This document shows positions 44,998-54,152 of a stretch of DNA of 64,000 nucleotides, piece after piece (positions within the stretch are counted from its first letter, which is position 1; the number at the start of each line of letters is the position of its first letter). The position numbers and the translations under genes are program-made. The stretch comes from Muribaculum intestinale. Lineage in GTDB: Bacteria; Bacteroidota; Bacteroidia; Bacteroidales; Muribaculaceae. A model generated the notes under the pieces. The model was not told where the DNA came from. It searched no databases and saw nothing but the letters and a program-made list of their open reading frames with translations. The stretch is from NCBI RefSeq assembly GCF_002201515.1, contig NZ_CP021421.1, positions 1,364,001-1,428,000 of the forward strand. Direction: 5' to 3'.

Positions 44998-47754
44998 ATG
45001 AAGAGACTCATTCTCTTGGCCAGCATCGTCTGGCTCGCTTGTGTGGCTGCGATGGCCGCACCTGGTGATATCAAGTGTAGTGGCGTCGTTGTGGATGACC
45101 AGGGCGAGCCTATTATCGGCGCCACGGTCAGCGTGCCCGGCACTTCCATTGCCGCTGCTACGGATATCGACGGCCGCTTCTCTCTGGAAGTTCCAAAGGG
45201 GAAGAATATCCACATTTCTTACATTGGATACAAGTCGCGCGACCTCAAGGCTGCTCCTTCGATGGGTGATATCGCCCTTGATGTGGAGGCTCAGATGCTC
45301 AAGGACGTCGTTATAGAGCAGTCGGCTGCCAAGACACGTCTTACTCCTGTGGCTGTATCTACTGTAGGCGCACAGACTATCGATCTCAAGCTCGGCAACC
45401 AGGACCTCCCCGAGGTGCTCAAGACTACTCCCGGCGTATGGACAACAAAGCAGGGCGGCGGTTTCGGCGATGCCAAGACCAATGTACGTGGATTCAAGAG
45501 CGAGAACGTGGCCGTGATGATCAACGGTATCCCCGTCAACGATATGGAGTGGGGCGGTGTATACTGGAGCAACTTCGCAGGTCTCTCCGACGTTACCAGC
45601 AACATTCAGGTACAGCGCGGTCTCGGTGCCACAATTGTATCGAGTCCTTCTGTAGGTGGTACCATCAATATCACCACCCGCACTATCGATTCTGAAAAAG
45701 GCGGCTCGGTATGGTACGGTATGGGCAACGACGGCCTCAACACATACGGTGTGAAGGTGTCAACCGGCCTTATGAAGAACGGCTGGGCTATGACATTCCT
45801 CGGCTCGCGCAAGTGGGGCGACGGTTATGTACAGTACACTCCCTACAATAACTACAATTACTTCTTCAACCTCTCCAAGCGCATCAACGAGAACCATCAG
45901 ATCAGCCTTACTGCTTTCGGCGGCCAGCAGAATCATATCCGTCGCCCCAATCAGCGCTCAGGCCTCTCTGTAATGGGCTATCAGACATATGGCAAGGAGT
46001 ATATGGACGGTGACTGCATGTACAAGTACAACCCCACCTATGGTTACGACAAGTACGGTCACGTGAAGACTCAGAACAAGAATTACTCCCACAAGCCCAT
46101 CATCCAGCTCAACCATATCTGGAAGATTGACGACACTTCTTCACTCTCATCGGCTCTCTACGCATCATTCTGCGATGCAGGCGGCTACTCCGGTCAGGCT
46201 ACAGGTCTCAATGGCTATAGCTATAGCGACTGGTATGGTGCCACCGACGGCGTGCTCTCTACCCGCTTCCGTCGTCCCGACGGCACATTCGACTACGGCG
46301 CAATCCAGGAAATCAACGAAAACTCTACCGAGGGTTCGATGTATGCAATGTCGGTAGGTGTAAACCAGCATCAGTGGTACGGCCTCGTTTCTTCTTATAA
46401 GAAAGAGTTCGATTTCCAGAACGGCGACGTGCTCAACATTATCGGCGGTATTGACATGCGCTATTACCGTGGCACTCACTACAACAAGCTCGTCGACCTC
46501 TACAACGGCGAATACTTCATGGACTACTCGTCGCGTCGCGGCGTATCTGCCGAACTGAATGCAGCCGCCGCCGACCCGTCGTGGCAGTACGAGCACCTCG
46601 GTGTAGGCGACATCGTATACAAAAACTATCGCGGCTATACCGCCCAGGAGGGTATCTACGCTCAAGGTGAGTATACAATGATGGACAATAAATTCAACTT
46701 CGTGCTCGCCGGCTCGGTCAACAACACATCATACTGGCGCCACGAACTCTTCTATGCCGACAAGGCCCACCGCGATTCTGAGACCGTGAACTTCTGGGCC
46801 GGAACCATCAAGGGCGGTGCCAACTGGAATATCGACAAACGCAACAACGTGTTCTTCAACGCCGGTTATATCTCTCGTGCTCCCTTCTTCCAGGGCGGCG
46901 CATTCCTCTCCTACAGCACATCTAATGCTACCAACAAGAATGCCGTCAACGAAAAGGTAGTATCGTTTGAGGCTGGTTACGGCTATCAGAGCCGTGAGCT
47001 CGCTGTCACATTCAATGCCTACTATACCAAGTGGATTGACAAGACCATGGCCCGCGGCGGCACAATGGACGACGGCAACCGCTACACCATCAACCTTGAG
47101 GGTGTCAACGCCCGCCACATGGGTGTCGAGCTCAATGTAAACTGGATCCCCGTACAGTGGCTCAACGTAGAGGGTATGCTATCGCTCGGCAATTGGGAAT
47201 GGTGCTCCAACGCTTCAGGCTACTTCTTCAACAACTATGGCCAACCACTTGGCGAAATTAAGAATGGATATGTAGTAGGTGTTGAATATCCTAACCCAAG
47301 CAATCCGGCAAAACCTATTAAATATACCACTCAAGCCAAAGCTACTGTCAACCAGAAGGGTGTGAAGGTTGCCGACTCTCCCCAAACACAGGGTTCGGTA
47401 TCTGTAAGTTTCCTCCCCTTCAAAGGCTTCCGCATAGGTGCCGACTGGGTAGCAGAGGCACGTACATACTCCGACTTCTCGCTCTCAGGCTCGACACTCA
47501 GCAACGGTACTGTCAATGTAGGCGATCCCTGGCAGATTCCTTGGGGACAGCAGTTCGACCTTTTCGCTTCCTACAGCTTCAAGATTGCCGGTGTACGCGC
47601 CCGTCTGTATGGCAACGTCTACAACGTGTTCAACAACTACTATATCACCGACGCCATGACCAATACCACTTCCAACGGTACATGGGAAAATGCTTACGGT
47701 GTGTTCTACTCATTCGGCCGTACTTACTCCATACGTATGCGCATCAACTTCTAA
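44998..47754 (+). CDS. TonB-dependent outer membrane receptor with carboxypeptidase-like regulatory domain
   Basis: A 918-residue receptor. It has a signal peptide to about residue 20 and a CarboxypepD_reg-like domain (GVVVDDQGEPIIGATVSVPG, residues about 28-105). The plug follows with EVLKTTPGVWTTKQGGGFG and KTNVRGFKSENVAVMINGIP, then a 22-stranded barrel ending YSIRMRINF with a terminal Phe. It lacks the SusC-type TonB box sequence and a SusD partner, so it resembles FecA-like rather than glycan SusC receptors. Codon use is strongly C-ended, as in abundant proteins. The next gene, a lipoprotein, is 21 bases away. Confidence 0.88.
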   Translation: MKRLILLASIVWLACVAAMAAPGDIKCSGVVVDDQGEPIIGATVSVPGTSIAAATDIDGRFSLEVPKGKNIHISYIGYKSRDLKAAPSMGDIALDVEAQMLKDVVIEQSAAKTRLTPVAVSTVGAQTIDLKLGNQDLPEVLKTTPGVWTTKQGGGFGDAKTNVRGFKSENVAVMINGIPVNDMEWGGVYWSNFAGLSDVTSNIQVQRGLGATIVSSPSVGGTINITTRTIDSEKGGSVWYGMGNDGLNTYGVKVSTGLMKNGWAMTFLGSRKWGDGYVQYTPYNNYNYFFNLSKRINENHQISLTAFGGQQNHIRRPNQRSGLSVMGYQTYGKEYMDGDCMYKYNPTYGYDKYGHVKTQNKNYSHKPIIQLNHIWKIDDTSSLSSALYASFCDAGGYSGQATGLNGYSYSDWYGATDGVLSTRFRRPDGTFDYGAIQEINENSTEGSMYAMSVGVNQHQWYGLVSSYKKEFDFQNGDVLNIIGGIDMRYYRGTHYNKLVDLYNGEYFMDYSSRRGVSAELNAAAADPSWQYEHLGVGDIVYKNYRGYTAQEGIYAQGEYTMMDNKFNFVLAGSVNNTSYWRHELFYADKAHRDSETVNFWAGTIKGGANWNIDKRNNVFFNAGYISRAPFFQGGAFLSYSTSNATNKNAVNEKVVSFEAGYGYQSRELAVTFNAYYTKWIDKTMARGGTMDDGNRYTINLEGVNARHMGVELNVNWIPVQWLNVEGMLSLGNWEWCSNASGYFFNNYGQPLGEIKNGYVVGVEYPNPSNPAKPIKYTTQAKATVNQKGVKVADSPQTQGSVSVSFLPFKGFRIGADWVAEARTYSDFSLSGSTLSNGTVNVGDPWQIPWGQQFDLFASYSFKIAGVRARLYGNVYNVFNNYYITDAMTNTTSNGTWENAYGVFYSFGRTYSIRMRINF

Positions 47755-47775
47755 TCCCCACAGAGAACTATAATT

Positions 47776-49422
47776 ATGAAAAATAATATATTTAAAGGTC
47801 TGCTCGCATGTGGCGTAGCTGTTGCTATGGCAGGATGCTCCGAGAATTCCTGGAACGAGAAGTATCTCGATGGTTTCGAAGCCCCGAATCCCAACGCACC
47901 CCAGCGCAACTACATCGACTATACCCTTACTTCCAGCGACTATAAGAAAATAGCCTGTATGAAGGCCAACGTACAGAAGGCTAAAGCCGCCGGCGTTGAG
48001 GAGCAGCTTGCCGAAATGGGTTCCAAGGGCTGTTTCAACGAAGTAATCACAGTTCGCGAGTATATACCCGCATGGCTTGATTCTATCGCAAATACTCCAA
48101 CCTCAGTATTCAAGAGCGCGGTTGCCAACACTACTGCCCGTATTACCTATGAGAATGCCGTAGTGGATGAGACTCAGGTGCCCTTCACCCCCTCCAATGC
48201 TGTTGCCTCGATTACTTCAGGAGCCGCAGTGGATGTAAATGTGGCAGTGACCGGCATTTGCGCCCAGGGTATGATTGTGACCGATAACTCAGGCAGTGTT
48301 CTGGCTTATACCGGCAAGTCATTTGATGCTTCGGCATGGAGCATTAATGACCAGTTGAATATCACTGGTTCTGGCGCTACTTACGGCGGTGCCATGCAGA
48401 TTGGCTCACCTGTATATAATCTGATTGGCGGCATATCCACAATAAAGCCTACTCCCAAAGTCATCTCGACTGCTGCTGAATGGGATGCCGTAGCTAAGGT
48501 ATATGATGATGCCAATTCTGCCAAGACCGGCGCTTTCCCCCAGTATATCAAGGCAACTGTCAAGGTAAAACTTGATGGCAACTATGTCAACTTCCTCGTT
48601 GACGGCGCTAATTATGGCGGTAGCCTTTATCAGGGTCTTGACACTCAGAAAGCGGCATTTGCCAATAAGGATGACGCTACTGTAACGGTTGAAGGCTGGG
48701 CTGTGTCACGTACATATAGCTCGAGCATGGGTAAGACTCTCTGTAATATTATCCCCGTTTACGTAGACGGCACCGCTGTAGTGCCTGTAGCACAGAAGGC
48801 TGTCGTAATCGAGTCGACAATGAGCCAGTTTGTACGTACTACTGCAAAGAACTGGGTGTTTGATCCTACAGTCTATGTAACTATGCAGACCGGTTCAAGC
48901 GGTAACTTCACCGACGAGATTTCCGGTAAGTTCTGGTACGGATGCGTAGAGTGGGTATGGCAGGAAAAGTGTGTTAAGGAGCTTGGGCTTAACCCCGACC
49001 TTTGGAACAACTGGGGTGAGGCCAATGTGTTTACCACCCATGGCTATGTATGGGGTAGAGGCAAGGCTACACAGGAAGGCTATTCGGGCGCATCTGCATG
49101 GTATGGCAACTACGACAGCCGTGTATCCACCCTTAAGCAGAACTTCACTGAGGAGCAGATGGATACCTACTTCCCCGGCCTGAACGACGAGCAGATTACC
49201 GAAACTCTCCAAAAGCATTTCGCAACCGAGGTTGCTCCAGGTGCTCTTGGAATGTGCTATCCTGATGCAAAGCCCGGTACCGGCGGTATCGATCAGGAAT
49301 ATGAGGTGACATTACTTCAGTACAATCCCAGCCGCCACAATGTCACACTCCGTTACAGAGTTGTCGCTCCCGGCAAGTTTGTATTCGTTGAGTGTGCCGA
49401 CTGGAATCTTTCGGCTGAATAA
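47776..49422 (+). CDS. Lipoprotein partner of the TonB receptor, unknown fold
   Basis: A 548-residue lipoprotein: the signal peptide ends in VAMAGC with Cys21 as the lipidation site. The mature part contains a central beta-rich stretch resembling an OB/BACON-like sandwich (residues about 150-330: GAAVDVNVAVTGICAQGMIV, FVRTTAKNWVFDP) and a C-terminal region rich in Trp and Tyr. I cannot assign a family with confidence. Position and spacing after the receptor, plus shared codon bias, suggest a surface lipoprotein that feeds or gates it. Confidence 0.65.
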   Translation: MKNNIFKGLLACGVAVAMAGCSENSWNEKYLDGFEAPNPNAPQRNYIDYTLTSSDYKKIACMKANVQKAKAAGVEEQLAEMGSKGCFNEVITVREYIPAWLDSIANTPTSVFKSAVANTTARITYENAVVDETQVPFTPSNAVASITSGAAVDVNVAVTGICAQGMIVTDNSGSVLAYTGKSFDASAWSINDQLNITGSGATYGGAMQIGSPVYNLIGGISTIKPTPKVISTAAEWDAVAKVYDDANSAKTGAFPQYIKATVKVKLDGNYVNFLVDGANYGGSLYQGLDTQKAAFANKDDATVTVEGWAVSRTYSSSMGKTLCNIIPVYVDGTAVVPVAQKAVVIESTMSQFVRTTAKNWVFDPTVYVTMQTGSSGNFTDEISGKFWYGCVEWVWQEKCVKELGLNPDLWNNWGEANVFTTHGYVWGRGKATQEGYSGASAWYGNYDSRVSTLKQNFTEEQMDTYFPGLNDEQITETLQKHFATEVAPGALGMCYPDAKPGTGGIDQEYEVTLLQYNPSRHNVTLRYRVVAPGKFVFVECADWNLSAE

Positions 49423-49451
49423 TCTTTAGAGATTATCACTTGATTAATATC

Positions 49452-49490
49452 AGGCGCTACGTCCGTTTCAGGGCGTAGCGCCTTGTGTTT
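49452..49490 (+). terminator. First terminator after the TonB-lipoprotein operon
   Basis: AGGCGCTACG pairs with CGTAGCGCCT (49452-49461 with 49474-49483), followed by TTGTGTTT. Confidence 0.75.
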
Positions 49491-49531
49491 AGAGTGCCAT
49501 GAAACAGTTTGTTTTGTCTGATGCACATAAG

Positions 49532-49564
49532 AAAAGCGCCTTGTCTCCCGACAAGGCGCTTTTT
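49532..49564 (+). terminator. Second terminator in tandem
   Basis: AAAAGCGCCTTGTC pairs with GACAAGGCGCTTTT around a TCCC loop. The A and T runs on both sides make it bidirectional. Confidence 0.85.
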
Positions 49565-49815
49565 GTAACATGTTGTAAAGTGTATACAGGGATGTGATTA
49601 TGCGTAAATTTTAAAATCTCTTTACTTGATGTCAACAAAGATAATTTATAATTTTTACATATCCAATATTTTTAATGGATTTTTTCTAAAATAATGCAAA
49701 TTTTATTCATATAAATGCATGTGAAATCAAAAATATGCAAATTAAATTTCATTTCCAGGTGAAACATTTTGCTATTTGGTTGTTGTATCCTTAGTACATC
49801 TATAAAATAAAGATT

Positions 49816-50364
49816 ATGAAGAAACTTGTTTTCGGTGCGGCTGCTGTCGCAATGATGGTCGGTATGTATTCATGTGGCGGATCATCGACAAAGACTGTTG
49901 CTGATGGCGATGCCATCAAGGCTAAGATTGAGAATTGCAAGGATCCCGACAGTCTGAAAATCTATGTTCAGCAGGCAAAGGATCATGCCATGAATCTTAT
50001 GGCAAAGGGCGACAGCACAGCTGCAGCTGCATATATCAAGGATATTGCTCCTGCCGTTCAGCAGAAGGATGCCTCGGTAGCGGCTGAAATAAATGCTATC
50101 GCCGAGCAGGCTAATTATACTACTGTGGTTGCTGTCGATTCGGCCAAGACCACTGTTGCCAATGCCGCCGACTCTGTGAAGAATGCCGCAGCATCGGCAT
50201 ACGATGCCGTAAAGGGCGCTGTATCCGAGAAAGCCGGCGAGGTGAAAGATGCCTCTGTCGACGCATATAATTCGGCAAAGGACGCCACTGCAAAGGCTGC
50301 TGACAATGCCAAGGAGAAGGCCGCCGAAGTGCTTCAGTCGGGAGCCGACAAACTCAAGAAATAA
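49816..50364 (+). CDS. Small helical lipoprotein, Ala/Lys-rich
   Basis: A 182-residue lipoprotein with Cys20 in GMYSC. The C-terminal half (about residues 100-182) is made of 11-residue-like amphipathic repeats rich in Ala, Lys and Asp (DSVKNAAASAYDAVKGAVSE, then KDATAKAADNAKEKAAEVLQ), similar in style to apolipoprotein-like or LEA-like helical proteins. It is probably tethered to the outer membrane and extended. The function is unknown; stress or envelope-spacing roles are possible for such sequences. Confidence 0.7.
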   Translation: MKKLVFGAAAVAMMVGMYSCGGSSTKTVADGDAIKAKIENCKDPDSLKIYVQQAKDHAMNLMAKGDSTAAAAYIKDIAPAVQQKDASVAAEINAIAEQANYTTVVAVDSAKTTVANAADSVKNAAASAYDAVKGAVSEKAGEVKDASVDAYNSAKDATAKAADNAKEKAAEVLQSGADKLKK

Positions 50365-50393
50365 CCTGTTCCTTCCACATAATTGTAGAACAC

Positions 50394-50468
50394 CCTGAAT
50401 CCGTGGAGTTTTCGTCCGCACCGGCGCTTGCACAGCGCGTGTAGCGGATGATGTGCCATGGTTTCAGG
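50394..50468. repeat. Nested inverted-repeat structure (75 bases)
   Basis: Three stacked stems: CCTGAATCCGTGG with CCATGGTTTCAGG (50394-50406 / 50456-50468, one mismatch and one G-U), TCCGC with GCGGA (50415-50419 / 50444-50448) and GCGCT with AGCGC (50424-50428 / 50434-50438). There is no T-run. A second short hairpin CCGGAC-ATATT-GTCCGG follows at 50479-50495. It lies between convergent genes and looks like a structured intergenic RNA or a palindromic repeat element. Confidence 0.5.
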
Positions 50469-50519
50469 ATGTCTTATTCCGGACATATTGTCCGGCTCTT
50501 CTATGAGATATATAAGTGA

Positions 50520-51272
50520 TTATTTTCCTGAGAAAAGACTTTTGAAGCGGCGTTTGCGGCGCTGAAACCGTAAGTATTCCGCCTGTGCTTCTGCAGCCTC
50601 GTCGCATACCTGCTTCATATCTTCTTTGGCCGACATGGAGTAGAGTGCTGCCAGCCGTAGAGTCTGGGCTGTGTCAAGATTAATCGAGCGGAACATTGAC
50701 ATGAGTTTCTTGCGTGAGCGCACACCGAACTCCATTCGGTTGAGGTCGATATAATAGAAACGGTAGGCTCCGTTTTCGTCGCGGGTAAACAGTATGTTGC
50801 CCGGTGAGAAATCCTTATGCAGTACCCCTGCGCGATGGAGTCGCACGATATCGGCGGCAAAGGCTCTGAGAAGTGCGTCGCAGTCATGGTAGTGTTCCCA
50901 GTCGCGCATGTTTTCTCCCTCCAGATTTTCCGATATGTAATAGCTCTGGCGCAGGCGTCCGTCTTCTCTTATTTCTCCATAGGCAATGGGAGTCGGAGTG
51001 TGAAAGCCGAGTTCCTGAAGCCTTTTTGCGTTCATATATGAGCGCATTGCCTTGCTTTTGCGCAGGTGTGTATAGACAAGTGAGTTGATTATATTGGGCA
51101 CCCTGAAGGCTTTTATCACAAGGTCTGTGCCGCCTACGTTGAGGCGGTATACGGTATTGCGCGCCTTATATATTACTGTGGCGTCCGCGGGAATGCCCTG
51201 GCGGATAATCTTCTCTATTTCCGATTTTATCTTGGTATAGCGTGCGCTTACGTGGATGTGGTAGGATGGCAT
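50520..51272 (-). CDS. LPS core kinase (WaaP/Kdo kinase-like)
   Basis: A 250-residue protein-kinase-fold enzyme with the ATP lysine Lys54 in VIKAF, the catalytic loop HKDFSPGNILF (Asp154) and a metal Asp in YIDLNRM near residue 178. It matches the lipopolysaccharide kinase family that phosphorylates heptose or Kdo in the inner core. It lies 24 bases downstream of a GT4 gene on the same strand, consistent with joint action on LPS. Confidence 0.8.
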   Translation of the reverse strand: MPSYHIHVSARYTKIKSEIEKIIRQGIPADATVIYKARNTVYRLNVGGTDLVIKAFRVPNIINSLVYTHLRKSKAMRSYMNAKRLQELGFHTPTPIAYGEIREDGRLRQSYYISENLEGENMRDWEHYHDCDALLRAFAADIVRLHRAGVLHKDFSPGNILFTRDENGAYRFYYIDLNRMEFGVRSRKKLMSMFRSINLDTAQTLRLAALYSMSAKEDMKQVCDEAAEAQAEYLRFQRRKRRFKSLFSGK

Positions 51273-51296
51273 TGTTGAAGGATTTTTTGAGGATAC

Positions 51297-52376
51297 TTAT
51301 CGTACTGACTGGTATATTGAATAGATATTTTGCAGGAAACGCGGATAGGAAAGTGAGCGCCTGAATGTCTCGGCTCCGGCGGCGGCGATGGCCTGTCGGG
51401 CGTCATCGTCGGTAAGGAGCGTGCGCAATGCGGCGGCAAGTGCTCCCGCATCAGATGGGGGTACAAGAATGGCGTCTTTTCCGGAAGTGAGATATTCGGG
51501 CTGGGCACCGTTGTCGGTGGTCACTACCGGCACTGCGCCGGCCATATAGTCGAGCACTGCGAGTCCGAATGGTTCACGCCATGTCGACGGCACGACTCCG
51601 ATTGAGGCTGACGGTATGATGCTGTGTACGTCGGGGCGGAAGCCGAGCCATTCTATTCGGCTGTCTATCCCGAGGCGCCGCGACTGTTGCTTGAGCGGGC
51701 CGACATTTCGTGCACTCCCTTCGCCGGCTATACGAAGAATCCATGGCAGGTCGGTAAGGGTAGATAGTGCGTCAAACAGTACGTCGAGCCCCTTTTCCGG
51801 AGAGATACGTCCGTGGTGCATTATTACCGGTACGTCGGTTCTCGCTATATCTTCGGGAAGGCTTGTTGCCCGGGGCGATGCGATGCTGTTGTGCACCACA
51901 TGTAGCTTCTCCCGGTCAATCGGCGGATTGCTGCTGAGGAATTCTTTTCGGGCAAGGTCGGATACGAATATCACTGCGTCGAGACGCGAGTAAAGGTCGC
52001 GGTACATTGACGATGTGCGTCCGGCTTTTACCAGATGGCGTGTAAGCACTATGCGTACTTTGCTGTTGCCGGAAAGGGCGCGTGCGCGAGTTGCCACAAT
52101 CGCGTCCTTGAAATTGTGGACATGCACAATCACCTCGTCGCATTGGCGCAGCCGGGTTCCAAGTCTTACAGCCGATATAAAGTCGATGGCTCCGCGCAAT
52201 GGCATCTTTGCTACCGGCGACAGTCCGCACCCGGTGAAGCGGTCGATGACGTCGCTTACCGGTCGTGTGATTATTTCTATATGATGTCCGTCGGCAACCA
52301 TGGCCCGTGACAGGTCGAGCACATATTGCTCGCCGCCGCCCCAGGTGTTGTTGCTTACCAGATGGATTACGTGCAT
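51297..52376 (-). CDS. Glycosyltransferase family 4
   Basis: A 359-residue GT-B transferase with HLVSNNTWGGGEQYVLDLSR at the N-terminus. The donor-binding region has MHHGRISPEKGLDVL and REPFGLAVLDYMAGAVPVVT, where the E-x7-E motif of the family lies. The likely role is LPS core or O-antigen assembly. It heads the two-gene unit with the LPS kinase, with a TATCTTTG box at 52518-52525. Confidence 0.87.
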   Translation of the reverse strand: MHVIHLVSNNTWGGGEQYVLDLSRAMVADGHHIEIITRPVSDVIDRFTGCGLSPVAKMPLRGAIDFISAVRLGTRLRQCDEVIVHVHNFKDAIVATRARALSGNSKVRIVLTRHLVKAGRTSSMYRDLYSRLDAVIFVSDLARKEFLSSNPPIDREKLHVVHNSIASPRATSLPEDIARTDVPVIMHHGRISPEKGLDVLFDALSTLTDLPWILRIAGEGSARNVGPLKQQSRRLGIDSRIEWLGFRPDVHSIIPSASIGVVPSTWREPFGLAVLDYMAGAVPVVTTDNGAQPEYLTSGKDAILVPPSDAGALAAALRTLLTDDDARQAIAAAGAETFRRSLSYPRFLQNIYSIYQSVR

Positions 52377-52517
52377 ATATTTTTCTTTTTATGGTATTGT
52401 CTGTTTCTTGCCCCGGAATTATTGCCGGCAGTGTCGGTGGGGTAGGGTAGGGGAGTGCCCGTGATATATGATTGTAGCGTCATAAGTAAGTCCATTGCTG
52501 TCTTCGGCGCAACACTA

Positions 52518-52525
52518 CAAAGATA
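52518..52525 (-). promoter_or_regulatory. -7 box for GT4-LPS kinase
   Basis: Minus-strand TATCTTTG; -33 element degenerate. Confidence 0.45.
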
Positions 52526-52730
52526 CAAATAATTTCGAGTTGAGAAATAAAAATCCTTACGTAGGATACGTGCCGTTTTTAAATATTAAAATCTCAGAGC
52601 GGTTAATTTGGGGTTAATGGGCTGAAATATAGGCGTATGACGTCGTTTTGGGCTGCGCGTTATTTTATGCGAAATAGAACGGTGAGTGTAAATTCATCTT
52701 CATAATAAGAAATAAATCTGAAAATGCTTG

Positions 52731-52738
52731 TAAATTTG
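52731..52738 (+). promoter_or_regulatory. -7 box for the nucleoside-recognition gene
   Basis: TAAATTTG. A start codon at 52757 would lie almost on the transcript start, so this box favours the ATG at 52796. Confidence 0.45.
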
Positions 52739-52795
52739 TGAAGCAGTGGCCATGAAATGGCACAATGCATGATTGAACCGGAAATTTTTCTTGCG

Positions 52796-54028
52796 ATGGT
52801 ACTTAACTACATCTGGATTGCTTTTTTTCTTGTCGCCTTTGTTGTGGCTGTCGGCCGTACTCTGTTTTGCGGTGATTTTGGCATATGGAGTGATATCATG
52901 GGTGCATCATTTACTTCTGCCGCTACAGCATTTGAGATTGCGCTCGGATTGACCGGTGTGCTGTCGCTGTGGATGGGGCTGATGAAGATTGGAGAACGAG
53001 CCGGCGTGATACAGATGTTCGGTCGCGTCATTAGTCCGCTGTTCACACGGCTTTTTCCTGGCATCCCGCGGAATCATCCGGCCATGGGGTCAATATTCAT
53101 GAATGTATCGGCCAATATGCTTGGGCTTGACAATGCTGCGACTCCGCTCGGCCTTAAAGCAATGCAGGAACTTCAGGAGCTTAATCCGGAAAAGGAACGT
53201 GCCACGGATGCAATGCTCATGTTTCTTGTGCTTAACGCTTCGGGGTTGTGCTTCATACCTATCGGTATTATGATGTATCGCGCACAGGCCGGTGCCTCCA
53301 ATCCTACAGATGTGTTTCTGCCCATACTGCTGGCTACATTCATTTCTACGATGGTGGGTATAATCGCCATGTGTCTGAAACAGGGTATACGCCTGTGGGA
53401 CAGGGTGTTGATATCGTGGCTTGGCGGACTGGCGGCAGCCGTGTCGACAATTGTATGGTTCTTCTCGACGCTTCCGAAGGAGGAGGTTGAACTTTATTCC
53501 GGATTCTTTGCTAATGTGCTGCTATTCAGTGTTATAGTATTCTTTATCATAAGTGGGTTACGAAAGCGTCTCAATATGTACGATGCTTTTATCGAAGGCG
53601 CTAAGGAGGGGTTCAAGACAGCTGTGATGATTATACCTTATCTGGTGGCTATCCTTGTTGCTATCGGTATGTTTCGCGCCTCAGGAGCCATGGACGTGCT
53701 TACTTCTGCAATGACATCATGTGCTGAGTTTCTGGGTATGGATGCCGACTGGATAGGTGCGTTGCCGACTGCATTGATGAAGCCGTTGAGCGGGAGTGGC
53801 AGCCGCGGAATGATGGTCGATCTGATGAGCACATATGGTGCCGATTCTTTTGTGGCCCGTGTGTCGGCGGCTATCCAGGGCAGTACCGACACTACATTCT
53901 ATATCCTTGCCGTGTACTTTGGCAGTGTAGGAGTGGTAAAGACACGCTATGCCGTACCATATGCTCTGCTTGCCGACTTTACAGGTTCGGTGGCCGGAGT
54001 GATTGCGGCCTACGTGTTCTTTCATTGA
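52796..54028 (+). CDS. Nucleoside recognition (Gate) domain membrane protein, SpmA-SpmB fusion type
   Basis: A 410-residue membrane protein with two Gate domains joined in one chain, corresponding to SpmA and SpmB of spore formers. The first half has LGLTGVLSLWMGLMKIGERA and FMNVSANMLGLDNAATPLGL, the second LMKPLSGSGSRGMMVDLMST and GSTDTTFYILAVYFG. Bacteroidetes that never sporulate carry it too, so a transport or envelope role is likely but unknown. A start at 52757 adds 13 residues and collides with the promoter; 52796 (MVLNYIWIAFFLVAF) is preferred. Confidence 0.85.
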   Translation: MVLNYIWIAFFLVAFVVAVGRTLFCGDFGIWSDIMGASFTSAATAFEIALGLTGVLSLWMGLMKIGERAGVIQMFGRVISPLFTRLFPGIPRNHPAMGSIFMNVSANMLGLDNAATPLGLKAMQELQELNPEKERATDAMLMFLVLNASGLCFIPIGIMMYRAQAGASNPTDVFLPILLATFISTMVGIIAMCLKQGIRLWDRVLISWLGGLAAAVSTIVWFFSTLPKEEVELYSGFFANVLLFSVIVFFIISGLRKRLNMYDAFIEGAKEGFKTAVMIIPYLVAILVAIGMFRASGAMDVLTSAMTSCAEFLGMDADWIGALPTALMKPLSGSGSRGMMVDLMSTYGADSFVARVSAAIQGSTDTTFYILAVYFGSVGVVKTRYAVPYALLADFTGSVAGVIAAYVFFH

Positions 54029-54094
54029 ATTCCGGTTAATATAATCAGCTGTAGTCGGAGTGAGGGATGTGGCGCTCCGACGCCCGGTAATGCT

Positions 54095-54126
54095 ATTGCC
54101 AGTGTTGGGGATTTTTCCTATTTTTG
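54095..54126 (+). promoter_or_regulatory. ybeY promoter (ATTG-N20-TATTTTTG)
   Basis: ATTG at 54095-54098, 20 bases, then TATTTTTG at 54119-54126. The leader is about 22 bases before the ATG at 54153. Confidence 0.6.
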
Positions 54127-54152
54127 CATGCTTACATCATGCTCTTAAAGCA

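Larger units (their letters stand above)
49423..49815. other. Intergenic region with two tandem terminators and an AT-rich leader
   Basis: Two intrinsic terminators (49452-49490 and 49532-49564) follow the lipoprotein gene. The remainder up to 49815 is very AT-rich, with two copies of ATGCAAATT about 40 bases apart; no full TAnnTTTG promoter was found for the next gene. Confidence 0.5.
52377..52795. other. Divergent promoter region between GT4 and the nucleoside-recognition gene
   Basis: No gene seen. It holds minus-strand TATCTTTG at 52518-52525, giving a leader of about 140 bases to the GT4 gene, and plus-strand TAAATTTG at 52731-52738, 58 bases before the ATG at 52796. The rest is featureless and partly AT-rich. 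Confidence 0.5.
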
